Under the pieces are notes generated by a model. The model saw only the letters and a list, made by a program, of their open reading frames with translations, made no database searches and was not told the origin of the DNA. Shown here one piece after another: positions 37,101 to 45,434 of a stretch of DNA of 64,000 bases. The stretch is taken from NCBI RefSeq assembly GCF_000218565.1, contig NC_015684.1:3422001-3486000 (forward strand), read 5' to 3'. The translations under genes and the position numbers were made by a program. Position 1 is the stretch's first letter; every line of letters starts with the position of its first letter. This stretch comes from Afipia carboxidovorans OM5 (GTDB lineage: Bacteria > Pseudomonadota > Alphaproteobacteria > Rhizobiales > Xanthobacteraceae).

Positions 37101-37363
37101 TCGAACAGAGCCTCACCGAATCCTACAAGTGGTTCAGCCTCGCCGCTGCGCAGGGCGACGCCGACTCGGAGCGCAAGCGCGATGATGTCGCCAAGCGCCT
37201 CGACGCCAATACGCTGGCCTCCGCCAAGCGCGCGGTGCAGAGCTTCACGATCGAGCAGCAGCCGGCCGAGGCCACGCAAGTGGCGACGCCTCCGGGCGGC
37301 TGGGACGCCAAACGCGCCCAGAAGACCGCGAAGCCTGGCAAGCACAAGGCGGCAAAGGGCTAG
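34136..37363 (+). CDS. PodJ-like polar protein with Sel1 repeats
   Basis: A 1075-residue protein. The cytoplasmic part (about 1-715) has a Pro/Met/Gln-rich stretch (about 95-165) and long coiled-coil or spectrin-like helices. One membrane helix (LLVGVSVFVIVLGTFKMA, about residue 720) follows, then a Pro-rich linker and four Sel1 repeats (AAYEVGLRYAEGRGV and so on) in the periplasm. This is the layout of the polar localisation factor PodJ of Caulobacter, so a role at the cell pole is likely. The ATG at 34136 is the likeliest start; a TTG at 34076 is possible. Confidence 0.8.
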   Translation: MAFHQSWGSEGTDPSTRERPDQRHRSTPGEPMSGNVTGTDPRSLSQREARDIAEIHQRLDSIARQVGHLSAGPAAHGAPNNVAQQLNEAISRLDARLSQIAAPDRAPLMQAPQAQAPQAYQAPQTYQAPRMAPPIPVMAPMMSPPMAPPMGPPLAPPQAPGLDLSIAEIIARQGELDGPSPAQDALRRSAPNFVHAAPVPQPYPNFDSIERKLAGITSQIETLRRPDGIEQSISAFRSELADIRHAITEALPRRAIESLEGEIRSLGRRIDETHQNGADSAALGAVERALSEIRSELRSLTPAEQLAGFDDAIRHLGSKIDTIVRTSGDPGTLNQLNEAISALKTIVANIASNEALSQLSENIRTLSQRVDQLSQATHSDMFAALEQRIATLTTTLEQRERPAPADSSHFDNAVRTLSDRLDSLQVGGDAAATFSHVEQRVAHLLERLETSEARSGNLNRVESGLSEIMQMLQQRSAPEAAHASPAMDPAFVDAIRRELSDMRQNQVETTRHTQDSLEVVHNTLGHVVDRLAQIEGDLRQARPAPTHTPPQAPLSGPVPAPQRPAAPTIPPQTRPEMPNPALLQKAAAAERNMGPSPALAKDAAMAGAAPRPTRAPIDPALPPDHPLEPGSRGGARPSAAERIAQSENALRDIPQAKGPVSSSNFIQAARRAAQAAQAAQPSPPAKKATRVTALNDAAKLAATKDAPAQGSRGAKVRALLVGVSVFVIVLGTFKMASNLWHSGETDRASPAIESHIAPPATPSPVEDADGDDGDSMPNAAPDAPSMISPTPIDKQSLNAPLAPPPSQPTQQAATPATAPAIAPAPPAMPPANNDVTGSIAPIGTPAPLPDAIGGPVLRTAAKKGDASAAYEVGLRYAEGRGVTANYDEAAKWYGRAAQANLVPAMFRLGTLYEKGLGVRKDIGLAHRYYRQAADHGNAKAMHNLAVLEADGGGKPNYKNAAYWFLRAAERGVADSQFNLGILYARGIGVEQSLTESYKWFSLAAAQGDADSERKRDDVAKRLDANTLASAKRAVQSFTIEQQPAEATQVATPPGGWDAKRAQKTAKPGKHKAAKG

Positions 37364-37408
37364 AGCGTTTCCTCTTTTGTGGAAGCGGTGCGGCATGCTC
37401 GATGCGCT

Positions 37409-37522
37409 CCCTCTCCCCGGTGGGGAGAGGGTTGGGGTGAGGGGCTCCAAATTTATCGATAGATTCCTACGCCCTCACCCGGATTGCTTCGCAATCCGAC
37501 CTCTCCCCACGGGAGAGGTGAA
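37409..37522. repeat. Intergenic repeat with CCCTCTCCCC arms
   Basis: A hairpin CCCTCTCCCC/GGGGAGAGGG (37409-37431) is joined to a second part (CCCTCACCCGGATTGCTTCGCAATCC then CTCTCCCC). This composite is frequent between genes in Rhizobiales. It separates the convergent PodJ-like and methyltransferase genes. Confidence 0.65.
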
Positions 37523-37591
37523 GGACCACGCTGCGACAGACGCGATTCAACTCGAAACGAAAATGCTCTAGGCCGCTCCGCCCGCAATCTC

Positions 37592-38518
37592 TTACGCTTT
37601 GGACGCAACAGCGATCAGCCCCGGTACCGGCACGCCGCTCTCGGTCCGGTTCGAGGCGGCCTCGAGACTGAGAGGCATCAGCCCCGCATCCGCAATCGCC
37701 GCGCGGACATGCGCAGCGCCGTGCGCATAGCGTAACCCCGCACCGATAATGACGCCGTCGCCGCCATGCGTTTCGGTGGTGAAGGCGACAAGCCCGGCCG
37801 GGCGCAGCACGCGATGAATGTCGCGTAAGGCCGGAGCGAGGTCGGCAAGATAGATCACCGCATCCGCTGCAAGCGCCAGATCGAACGCCGCATCCGCCTC
37901 GCGCTTCAAACCCTCGACCATGTCGGCCGCTTCGAGCCGGTGATAAAGCCCGGTTGTTTGCGCTTGCGCCAGCATGCCGGGCGACAGATCGATTCCGATG
38001 AAGCTGTCGACATTGCCCGCAAATGCACGCGCCGCGAGCCCGGTGCCGCAGCCGAGATCGATCGCTGATTTGAAGAAAGCCGGGCGCTTCAACCCATGAC
38101 AGGCGACGAGCACCGCCTTCAGCAACAACTCAGGCCCCTGATAATGGAGATTGGTCCGAAGCGCGTGCTCGAATGAAGGCGCATACTGATCGAACAGCGC
38201 GCGCACATAGGCCGGCGGCATCTCGGATAGCGTCTCGACGCCAAGGCGCATCAACCGCAGCTTCGCGCCATGGCGATCCTGCGGGTCGGCCTCCTGCGCC
38301 TTGCGATAGGCCCGAATCGCCTCGCCGTGCAGATTGAGCTGCTGCTTCAGTTCGCCGAGCGCGAACCACGCCGAGGCAAAATGCGGTGCGCGCTCCACCG
38401 CCTGCGTCATCAGATCGGCGGCGGCCATCAGGTCGCCCCGCAATTGCAAATCGCGCGCAAAGTCGTAGCGGCGATCGGCAATCAGATCACCGGACGACAG
38501 GAACAGCGGCGCGGGCAT
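37592..38518 (-). CDS. SAM-dependent methyltransferase with N-terminal TPR repeats
   Basis: A 308-residue protein. Residues 15-95 form two to three tetratricopeptide repeats (LQLRGDLMAAADLMTQAVERAP, AWFALGELKQQLNLHGEAIRAYRKA). A class I methyltransferase domain follows, with the SAM loop AIDLGCGTGLAAR and IGIDLSPGMLAQA, and the post-I Asp in FDLALAADAVIYL. The start at 38518 is kept. The substrate is unknown; similar TPR methyltransferases are related to NDUFAF- and biotin-type enzymes, which does not decide a role. Confidence 0.85.
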   Translation of the reverse strand: MPAPLFLSSGDLIADRRYDFARDLQLRGDLMAAADLMTQAVERAPHFASAWFALGELKQQLNLHGEAIRAYRKAQEADPQDRHGAKLRLMRLGVETLSEMPPAYVRALFDQYAPSFEHALRTNLHYQGPELLLKAVLVACHGLKRPAFFKSAIDLGCGTGLAARAFAGNVDSFIGIDLSPGMLAQAQTTGLYHRLEAADMVEGLKREADAAFDLALAADAVIYLADLAPALRDIHRVLRPAGLVAFTTETHGGDGVIIGAGLRYAHGAAHVRAAIADAGLMPLSLEAASNRTESGVPVPGLIAVASKA

Positions 38519-38735
38519 GCAGGCAGCCTCGAAAAAAGCGGTCCTGTATAGCGTGGCGGCAGGCGGGCGACATCAGAAATCGAACGGCGCGGCGGGCTTT
38601 TCGTGCCCGATCCTTGGGCCGCTATGCCAAGGGCCACTCGACCTTTTGGAGCACGGCGCTTGACGGCGGCGGTTTACGGCCCCACTTGCGCCAAAGCGTG
38701 CTAATCTTATGCACCTGTCGAAGACGGAGACGGCC

Positions 38736-39041
38736 ATGCAGAACGAGGCGAGAGAAATACCGGCGCGGAGCAGCGATCAGTTCTCGCGCTTCCTGGGTGG
38801 CTCACCGCTCGCGGTCGTCCTGAAGCTCGTTCTGATGTCGGTTCTGGTCGGCGTGGTCCTCGCCGCCATCGGCCTCGACCCATGGAATATCGTGGAGAGC
38901 CTGCGCCGCCTTGCCGACTGGATCTGGAACCTCGGCTTCGACGCCCTCAACGGCCTCTGGCGCTATTTCATCCTCGGCGCGGTGATCGTCATTCCGCTGT
39001 GGCTGTTGTCGCGGCTGTTCGGCGCCAACCGCATGCGCTAA
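38736..39041 (+). CDS. Small membrane protein (DUF6460-like)
   Basis: A 101-residue protein with a polar start, then two hydrophobic segments (VVLKLVLMSVLVGVVLAAIGLDP and WRYFILGAVIVIPLWLLSRLFG). The motif IGLDPWNIVESLRR between them is shared by a conserved Rhizobiales family of unknown function. The ATG at 38736 has GGAGA upstream; another at 38709 is in frame. It lies 40 bp before the MATE exporter in the same direction, so the two may be cotranscribed. Confidence 0.75.
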   Translation: MQNEAREIPARSSDQFSRFLGGSPLAVVLKLVLMSVLVGVVLAAIGLDPWNIVESLRRLADWIWNLGFDALNGLWRYFILGAVIVIPLWLLSRLFGANRMR

Positions 39042-39080
39042 GGGTTCACCGACCCTCTCCTTTCGGACTGCATCTTTTCG

Positions 39081-40418
39081 ATGAACGAACTGACGCATGG
39101 CCGGGTCTTCGCCATCGCCGGCCCGGCGATGCTCGCGAACCTGACGACGCCGCTGCTCGGCGTCGTCGCGACCGGCGTGATCGGGCAGCTCGGCGAAGCG
39201 CATCTGCTCGGCGGCGTCGCCATGGCGTCCGTCGTGTTCGACTGCCTGTTCTGGCTGTTCGCGTTCCTGCGCATGAGCACCGCGGCGCTGACCGCGCAAG
39301 CGCTCGGTGCACGCGTAGCGCTGGAAGTCCGCGCCACACTCGCCCGCGGCCTGCTGATCGCTATCGTCTCGAGCGTCGTTCTCCTGATTCTGCAGAAGCC
39401 GCTCAGCACGCTCGCCTTCGATCTCATGGGCGGAAGCCGCGAGACCACTGAAGCCGCGCGGCTCTATTTTTCGGTCCGGCTGTGGTCCGCACCGTTCCTG
39501 CTCGGCAATTTCGTTCTGCTTGGCTGGCTGATCGGTCAGGCACGCACCGGCCTCGCGCTGGCGATCCAGATCGCCATCAACCTCATCAATATCGTCGCGA
39601 CCGTAACGCTCGTGATTGAGCTCAACCAGGGCGTCACCGGTGCCGCCTATGCCGCAATCCTGGCCGAAGGCTGCGGCCTCATCCTCGGCCTCTGGGTTGC
39701 GCGGCGGATACTGGGCCCTCACGCACTTCGCCTGTCGCGCGCCGTGGTGCTCGACCGCGCCAAGCTCTCGCGCATGATGGCCATCAACCGCGACATCATG
39801 ATCCGGACGGCGGCGGTGACCGGCGCCTTTCTTTTCTTCACGGCGCAAGGTGCACGCTCGGGCGACGTGGTGCTCGCGGCGAACGCCGTTCTGAACAATT
39901 TCGCCGTGATCGGCTCGTTCTTTCTCGACGGCCTCGCGACCGCAGCCGAGCAACTCTCCGGCTACAGCGTCGGCGCACGCGACCGCCGCAATTTCCAGCG
40001 CGCGACAAAGCTCGTGCTCGGCTGGAGCGCAATCGCCGCCGCAGCGGTGACGCTCATCCTGCTGGTCGGCGGTGGTCCGTTGATCGATCTCATGACGACA
40101 AGCGCCGATGTGCGGATCGCCGCACGCGAGTACATGTGGCTCGCGGCGCTGGCACCGGTATGTGGCGTGATGGCCTATGCATTCGACGGCATCTACATCG
40201 GCGCGACCTGGGCACGCGACATGCGCAACCTGATGCTTCTGTCGCTTGCGCTCTATTTCGCAGCGTGGGCGCTGTTGCTGCCGCTCGGTAATACCGGGCT
40301 GTGGCTGTCGCTGCTCATCTTCCTGCTGGCGCGCGGCGGCTTTCAGGCGTTGCGCTATCCGAAGCTGTTCGAGGCTTCGTTCGCCCGCCCGCTTACACCG
40401 GCCACTCTTCCGCAGTGA
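39081..40418 (+). CDS. MATE-family efflux transporter (DinF-like)
   Basis: A 445-residue inner-membrane exporter with twelve helices in two halves. GPAMLANLTTPLLGVVATGVIGQLG and the second-half LDGLATAAEQLSGYSVGARD are MATE/DinF signatures. It uses a proton or sodium gradient to expel drugs or metabolites. Its last 26 bp overlap the 3' end of pyrD on the other strand. A start at 39081 follows a weak binding site. Confidence 0.92.
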   Translation: MNELTHGRVFAIAGPAMLANLTTPLLGVVATGVIGQLGEAHLLGGVAMASVVFDCLFWLFAFLRMSTAALTAQALGARVALEVRATLARGLLIAIVSSVVLLILQKPLSTLAFDLMGGSRETTEAARLYFSVRLWSAPFLLGNFVLLGWLIGQARTGLALAIQIAINLINIVATVTLVIELNQGVTGAAYAAILAEGCGLILGLWVARRILGPHALRLSRAVVLDRAKLSRMMAINRDIMIRTAAVTGAFLFFTAQGARSGDVVLAANAVLNNFAVIGSFFLDGLATAAEQLSGYSVGARDRRNFQRATKLVLGWSAIAAAAVTLILLVGGGPLIDLMTTSADVRIAAREYMWLAALAPVCGVMAYAFDGIYIGATWARDMRNLMLLSLALYFAAWALLLPLGNTGLWLSLLIFLLARGGFQALRYPKLFEASFARPLTPATLPQ

Positions 40419-41487
40419 TCATCGCGGCATCGGCGCCGACGATCTCGGAGAGCGAATCCCGCCCGGTCCGGCGCAACGTCGACAACAGGTCGGTCTTGAT
40501 CGCCTCGACGAGACCCAGCCCCTTGTAGACGAGCGAGGAATAGACCTGGATCAGTGACGCGCCGGCACGGATCTTCATCAGAGCCGCGCCACCGGAATCG
40601 ATGCCGCCGACGCCGATCAGCGGAAACGCGCCTTCGACGCGCACATAGGTCTCCGCCACCATGCGGGTCGAAAGCCGTTGCAACGGACGTCCCGACAGCC
40701 CGCCCTGCTCGAGCGCAAGGCCGCGCTCGCGCAAACTTGCCGGACGCGCCAGCGTGGTGTTCGACACGATCATGCCATCGATGCCGCGCACGCGCGCGAT
40801 GTGCACGACATCGTCGAGTTCGCCGAGCGTGAGGTCCGGCGAGATCTTGAGAAGCAGCGGCACCGGTCCCGCCTCGGCCGGCGTGCTGTTGCGCGCCTCG
40901 ACCACACGGGCGAGCAGATCGTCGAGCGCGGAGGCCTGCTGCAGATTGCGCAGGCCCGGCGTGTTCGGCGAGGAGATGTTGACGGTGAAGTAACTCGCCA
41001 CCTGCGCGAAGGCTTCGATCAGCGTGACGTAATCAGCGGTGCGGTCGGCCGAGTTCTTGTTGGCTCCGAGATTGACGCCGACGATGCCGCCACGCTCGCG
41101 CCGCGCCATCAAATGGCCGAGCACCACCTCCGCGCCGTCGCTGTTGAAGCCGAAGCGGTTGATGATTCCGGAATCCTGTTCGAGACGAAACAGCCGCGGC
41201 CGCGGGTTGCCGGGTTGCGGCAGCGGCGTCACCGAGCCGATCTCGACAAAACCGAAGCCGAGCCGCAACAGCGCATCCGGCACTTCGGCATTCTTGTCGA
41301 AGCCCGCCGCGATCCCGACCGGGTTCGGAAAATCAAGTCCGAAGAAACGCGCCGCGAGTTTCGGGCTGTCCGGCTTCGCACGCGGCATCGGCACGCTGCG
41401 CAGGCCCTTGATCGCAAGCCGATGCGCCTGCTCGGGATCGAGCTTGCGCAGTAAAGGCAGCGTCAGGCTGTCGAAGAGGCGGATCAC
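40393..41487 (-). CDS. pyrD: Dihydroorotate dehydrogenase (quinone), class 2
   Basis: Membrane-associated flavoenzyme of pyrimidine synthesis, passing electrons to quinone; 364 residues. The N-terminal helix (DSLTLPLLRKLDPEQAHRLAI) binds the membrane and marks class 2. FMN and substrate motifs are GIAAGFDKNAE, GFVEIGSVTP, and NISSPNTPGLRNLQ with the catalytic Ser. Translation starts at an ATGA overlap with the DUF952 gene upstream. Confidence 0.96.
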   Translation of the reverse strand: MIRLFDSLTLPLLRKLDPEQAHRLAIKGLRSVPMPRAKPDSPKLAARFFGLDFPNPVGIAAGFDKNAEVPDALLRLGFGFVEIGSVTPLPQPGNPRPRLFRLEQDSGIINRFGFNSDGAEVVLGHLMARRERGGIVGVNLGANKNSADRTADYVTLIEAFAQVASYFTVNISSPNTPGLRNLQQASALDDLLARVVEARNSTPAEAGPVPLLLKISPDLTLGELDDVVHIARVRGIDGMIVSNTTLARPASLRERGLALEQGGLSGRPLQRLSTRMVAETYVRVEGAFPLIGVGGIDSGGAALMKIRAGASLIQVYSSLVYKGLGLVEAIKTDLLSTLRRTGRDSLSEIVGADAAMITAEEWPV

Positions 41488-41828
41488 GACAAGGCCTCCG
41501 GCAAACGGTGACGGCCATCCGCATCGAGCGCGAGCGGCGTCACCACCTCAGCCAGTTTCGGATCGAAATCTCCATAGAGATGGGGAAACAGATCGCCACC
41601 GCGCGAGGGCTCCCAGCGCAGCACATCGCCAAATGCTGCCGCCGGTGCTGAAACGAGGACAAGCCCCGCCTGTCCGGCGAAGTGCTTCGCAAGCGTGCCG
41701 CCAAGCTGGGCCGCCGTGGAAAAATGGATGAAACCGTCGTGCTGGTCGTCCGGGCTGCCGCGATAGGCACCTGCCCGCTCGGCCTCCCGCCAGGCCTCGG
41801 CCGGGCAGATTTTATAGATGGTCGACAA
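41484..41828 (-). CDS. DUF952 family protein
   Basis: A 114-residue cytoplasmic protein. TIYKICPAEAWREAERAG at the start and DGFIHFSTAAQLGGTLAKHF are typical of DUF952, a fold related to ADP-ribose transferases, with no established activity. A TTG at 41828 is the only plausible start. The stop overlaps the pyrD start, so the pair is an operon, an arrangement I recall from other alphaproteobacteria. Confidence 0.88.
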   Translation of the reverse strand: MSTIYKICPAEAWREAERAGAYRGSPDDQHDGFIHFSTAAQLGGTLAKHFAGQAGLVLVSAPAAAFGDVLRWEPSRGGDLFPHLYGDFDPKLAEVVTPLALDADGRHRLPEALS

Positions 41829-42020
41829 CGGGTATCCCGGGAGTGTTTGAGTTCATTGGCGTTTTTAGCGCGGGGCGAACCCTAGCCACCGCCGCGCCCG
41901 AGTTCAAGACTTGACCTGCCGCGATCCGCAATTGAGCGGCTTTGCGATCCGCAGCCAATTGCGAAAATCCATAATCAAGGTAATAATTCCTATAGCCGGG
42001 GATGGCCGGACGGTCTGACG

Positions 42021-42644
42021 ATGATGACACACGATCAAATCTGGGCTGCACTCGACCGCCTCGCGGCGCGCGCCGGGTTATCGCCTTCAGGCCTCGCCAA
42101 ACGCGCCGGGCTTGATCCCACCACCTTCAACAAATCGAAGCGCGTGACGAATGACGGGCGCGAGCGCTGGCCCTCGACGGAATCTGTCGCGAAGGCGCTG
42201 GCCGCAACCGGCGTCAGCGTCGACACTTTCGCGCACTTCATCGAAAGTTCCTCGCGCACCGTGCAGGTGCCGCTTCTCGGTTTTGCGGAAGCCGGCAGCG
42301 GCGGTTATTTCGACGATGGCGGTTTTCCGGTCGGCGAGGGTTGGAACGAGGTCGGACTACCCTCGGTCAATGACGAGCATGCCTATGCGCTGGAGATTTC
42401 CGGCGACTCCATGAAGCCGGCCTATCGCGACGGGGACGTCATCGTAGTGTCGCCCGGCGCGCCGATCCGTCGCGGCGACCGCGTCGTCGTCAAGACCAAG
42501 GATGGCGAGGTGATGGTGAAGGAATTGCGCCGACGCACCCAGAAGGTGATCGAGCTGCAATCGCTCAATCCCGCCCATCCCGATCGCACATTCCCAACCG
42601 CAGAGATCGATTGGATCGCACGCATCGTCTGGGCGAGCCAGTAA
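42021..42644 (+). CDS. S24-family (LexA/CI-like) self-cleaving regulator
   Basis: A 207-residue protein with an N-terminal helix-turn-helix (about residues 5-70, LSPSGLAKRAGLDPTTFNKSK) and a C-terminal peptidase S24 domain. A cleavage-type Ala-Gly lies at 91-92, the nucleophile is S130 in ISGDSMKPAY, and K167 in VMVKEL is the likely general base. Phage repressors and several chromosomal stress regulators look like this. No phage genes are near, so it is probably a resident regulator. The starts at 42021 and 42024 are equally good. Confidence 0.87.
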   Translation: MMTHDQIWAALDRLAARAGLSPSGLAKRAGLDPTTFNKSKRVTNDGRERWPSTESVAKALAATGVSVDTFAHFIESSSRTVQVPLLGFAEAGSGGYFDDGGFPVGEGWNEVGLPSVNDEHAYALEISGDSMKPAYRDGDVIVVSPGAPIRRGDRVVVKTKDGEVMVKELRRRTQKVIELQSLNPAHPDRTFPTAEIDWIARIVWASQ

Positions 42645-42668
42645 CGCCTTCCAGCAAAGGACCTGATA

Positions 42669-43211
42669 ATGGAATTTCACGGCTGCACCTGCTGCACGGA
42701 CTTGCTGACCCACCGCCTCGATCGCCGCCGCTTTCTCACGACCGGCGCCGCTGCCGGACTCGCGACCATGCTGCCTTCGCTCTCATTCGCGCGCGGCAAG
42801 GTCTATGACGCGATGGTGCTCTCCTGCATCGACCCGCGCCTGCAGGAGCCAGTGCGCCGCTATACGCGCCGTCGCAATCTCACTGGCAAGGTCAGCCAGT
42901 TCGTGATCGCAGGCGCCGCGGTCGGCGTCGTCGCCGAGCCGTTCAAAGACTGGCACAAGGCGTGGTGGGACAACGTCACCACCTCGGTCGAACTGCACAA
43001 CATCAAACGGGTGATCGCAATCAACCATCGCAACTGCGGCGCGGCGAAGATCGCCTATGGCGAGGCCAGCGTTGCCACCTGGAAAGCAGAAACCGCGACG
43101 CATAAGGCAGCGCTTGCCGCCTTCCGCATGCAGATGAAGGAACGCCTGCCGAAACTCGGCGTCGAGACCGGCCTGATGGCGCTCGACGGCCGGATCGAGA
43201 TGTTTGCGTGA
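42669..43211 (+). CDS. Tat-exported beta-carbonic-anhydrase-like protein
   Basis: A 180-residue protein. Its start MEFHGCTCCTDLL is followed by a twin-arginine signal (DRRRFLTTGAAAG, residues 18-30) and hydrophobic stretch to FARG, so it should be folded in the cytoplasm and exported. The mature part has the beta-carbonic-anhydrase zinc motifs C53-x-D55-x-R57 (SCIDPRL) and H120-x-x-C123 (NHRNCG). It is shorter than full beta enzymes and may not be active. It lies 24 bp after the S24 gene, so may be cotranscribed. Confidence 0.78.
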   Translation: MEFHGCTCCTDLLTHRLDRRRFLTTGAAAGLATMLPSLSFARGKVYDAMVLSCIDPRLQEPVRRYTRRRNLTGKVSQFVIAGAAVGVVAEPFKDWHKAWWDNVTTSVELHNIKRVIAINHRNCGAAKIAYGEASVATWKAETATHKAALAAFRMQMKERLPKLGVETGLMALDGRIEMFA

Positions 43212-43254
43212 GATGATGATCGTGCCCCGAACGCGGCGCGTCCGGGATACGCAC

Positions 43255-43728
43255 TCACGTCACCAGCGGCGCGACGATGGCGTTCAGCACCTTCACCGCG
43301 TCGTGCGGATCAAGCCGCACCTGCAGGCCGCGCTGCCCGCCATTAATGTAGACGAGGTCCTGCGCCATCGCCTGCTCTTCGATAGCGGCGCGCGGCGGGC
43401 GCATCTGCCCGAACGGGCTGATGCCGCCGACCTTGTAGCCTGACAGCCGCTCGGCATCCGCAGGCTTCATCATCTGCGCCGACTTGCCGCCGAACGCAGC
43501 GGCGAGTTTTTTCATCGAGACTTCGTGGTCGGATGGCACGATGACACAGACGGGCTTGCCATCGACCAGCGCCATCAGCGATTTCAGCACGCGCGACGGA
43601 TCTTCGCCGATCGCCGCGGCCGCCTGCAGGCCGATACTGTCGGCGTTGCTGTCATACTCGTAAGTGCGCACCGAGAAGGCGACACCCGCCTGCTCCAGCA
43701 TCTTCGTCGCGCGCGTCGCCTTCGACAT
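43255..43728 (-). CDS. ybaK: Cys-tRNA(Pro)/Cys-tRNA(Cys) deacylase YbaK
   Basis: A 157-residue YbaK/EbsC protein that removes wrongly attached cysteine from tRNA(Pro). Family pieces are KSLMALVDGKPVCVIVPSD, KKLAAAFGGKSAQMM and YKVGGISPFGQ, with the catalytic Lys and the Gly-rich GGISPFG. It stops 6 bp after lysK begins its own 3' end, i.e. the two lie 6 bp apart in the same direction. The pairing with a tRNA synthetase gene fits translation quality control. Confidence 0.93.
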   Translation of the reverse strand: MSKATRATKMLEQAGVAFSVRTYEYDSNADSIGLQAAAAIGEDPSRVLKSLMALVDGKPVCVIVPSDHEVSMKKLAAAFGGKSAQMMKPADAERLSGYKVGGISPFGQMRPPRAAIEEQAMAQDLVYINGGQRGLQVRLDPHDAVKVLNAIVAPLVT

Positions 43729-43734
43729 GATACG

Positions 43735-45384
43735 TCAAGCGCTACGCGCCAGCGCCGCGTCGATCATCCCGACCGCATTGGCAAGGCCATAGACCGCAAC
43801 GAACGAACCGAAGCGCGGGCCTTTCTCCTGCCCGAGCAGCACCTGATAGAGCATGTTAAACCAGTCGAGCGACACGCCCGGCCGGCCATCCTTGCCCGCC
43901 TTCTTGTGATCGAGGAACGGCTCGCGCCGCCCGATCTCGTAGACGACGTTCTGGATGTCTTCGGCCGATGCATCGGCAGGCAGTTGCGCCAGCGCGTCGC
44001 GCAGATCCTGCAACGCCACACGCTCGCTCTCGCTCGGCGCGCGAAACTCCTTCGAGGGCGCAACAAAATCGCGATAGTAGTTGATCGCATAACCGACCAG
44101 CGCATTGAGGCGCGGATGGGTCTGCGGCGTTACACCCGGCCGATAGCGGCCGATGAAACCCCACAGCGTCTCGGCGTTCTCCGCATTCGACGACGACACC
44201 AGCGTCAGCAAGAGCTGGAACGTCACCGGCATGTCGGAGGCCTGCGGCTTCCCCGAGTGAATGTGCCACACCGGATTGCCGAGCCGCTGCTTGGCATCCT
44301 GCCGCGCATAGCCGTCGAGGAATTGCTGATACTCATCGACGTTACGCGGGATCACATCGAAGTAGAGGCGCTTGGCTGCCTTCGGCTCACGATACATGAA
44401 CAGCGCCAGCGATTCCGGCGAGGCATAGCGCAGCCACTCGTCGATAGTGAGGCCGTTGCCCTTCGACTTGGAAATCTTCTGGCCCTTGTCGTCGAGGAAC
44501 AGTTCGTAGTTGAAGCCTTCCGGCGGCGTGCCGCCCAGCGCGCGGCAGATCTTGCCGGACAGCTTCACCGAGTCGATCAAATCCTTGCCCGCCATCTCGT
44601 AATCGACGCCGAGCGCGACCCAGCGCATCGCCCAGTCGGGCTTCCACTGCAGCTTGCAATGCCCGCCGGTGACCGGAACAGTGACGCGGTCCTTCGTCTC
44701 CGGATCGTCATAGGAGACGGTGCCGGCTTTCGCATCGTGGGCCACGATCGGCACCTGCAGCACCACGCCGGTGCGCGGGCAGATCGGCAGGAACGGCGAG
44801 TAGCTCGCCGCACGCTCCTCGCGCAGCGACGGCAGCATGATCGCCATCACCTCATCGATCTTCGCGAGCACCTTGAGCAGCGTTTCGTCGAAGCGTCCCG
44901 ACGTGTAGTAATCGGTCGAAGATGCGAATTCATAGTCGAAACCGAAAGTATCGAGGAAGGCGCGCAGGCGCGCATTGTTGTGCGCACCGAAGCTGTCATG
45001 TGTGCCAAACGGATCGCGCACCTTAGTCAGCGGCTTGCCGAGGTCCTCTTCCAGCATCTCCTTGTTCGGCACGTTGTCCGGCACCTTGCGCAGGCCGTCC
45101 ATGTCGTCGGAGAAGGCGAGAAGCCGCGTCTTGATCTTGTCTTCGGTGAGCACACGGAAGGCATGGCGCACCATCGATGTGCGCGCGACTTCGCCGAACG
45201 TGCCGATATGCGGCAGGCCCGAGGGACCGTAGCCGGTCTCGAACAACACCTCGTCCTTCGGTTTCTTTTTCAGGCGAGCCACGATCTGCCGCGCCTGCTC
45301 GAACGGCCAGGCGTTGGATTGCTCGGCGAACGCGCGCAGGTCCGCCGCCGACATATCTTCAAATCGCGTGATCGTCTCCGACAT
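43735..45384 (-). CDS. lysK: Lysyl-tRNA synthetase, class I
   Basis: Class I enzyme charging tRNA(Lys), 549 residues. Class I signatures are PHIGTFGEV (HIGH) and KISKSKGNG (KMSKS); most bacteria use a class II LysRS, whereas many alphaproteobacteria have this archaeal-type one. The ATG at 45384 (MSETITRF) has GGAG five bases upstream; a GTG two codons earlier is less likely. It is between ybaK and a solute-binding protein gene. Confidence 0.95.
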   Translation of the reverse strand: MSETITRFEDMSAADLRAFAEQSNAWPFEQARQIVARLKKKPKDEVLFETGYGPSGLPHIGTFGEVARTSMVRHAFRVLTEDKIKTRLLAFSDDMDGLRKVPDNVPNKEMLEEDLGKPLTKVRDPFGTHDSFGAHNNARLRAFLDTFGFDYEFASSTDYYTSGRFDETLLKVLAKIDEVMAIMLPSLREERAASYSPFLPICPRTGVVLQVPIVAHDAKAGTVSYDDPETKDRVTVPVTGGHCKLQWKPDWAMRWVALGVDYEMAGKDLIDSVKLSGKICRALGGTPPEGFNYELFLDDKGQKISKSKGNGLTIDEWLRYASPESLALFMYREPKAAKRLYFDVIPRNVDEYQQFLDGYARQDAKQRLGNPVWHIHSGKPQASDMPVTFQLLLTLVSSSNAENAETLWGFIGRYRPGVTPQTHPRLNALVGYAINYYRDFVAPSKEFRAPSESERVALQDLRDALAQLPADASAEDIQNVVYEIGRREPFLDHKKAGKDGRPGVSLDWFNMLYQVLLGQEKGPRFGSFVAVYGLANAVGMIDAALARSA

Positions 45385-45434
45385 CTTCACTCCGCTCGCG
45401 CGCGGGGCTCATCCCGCGCGCTCCAACTTCTCTC

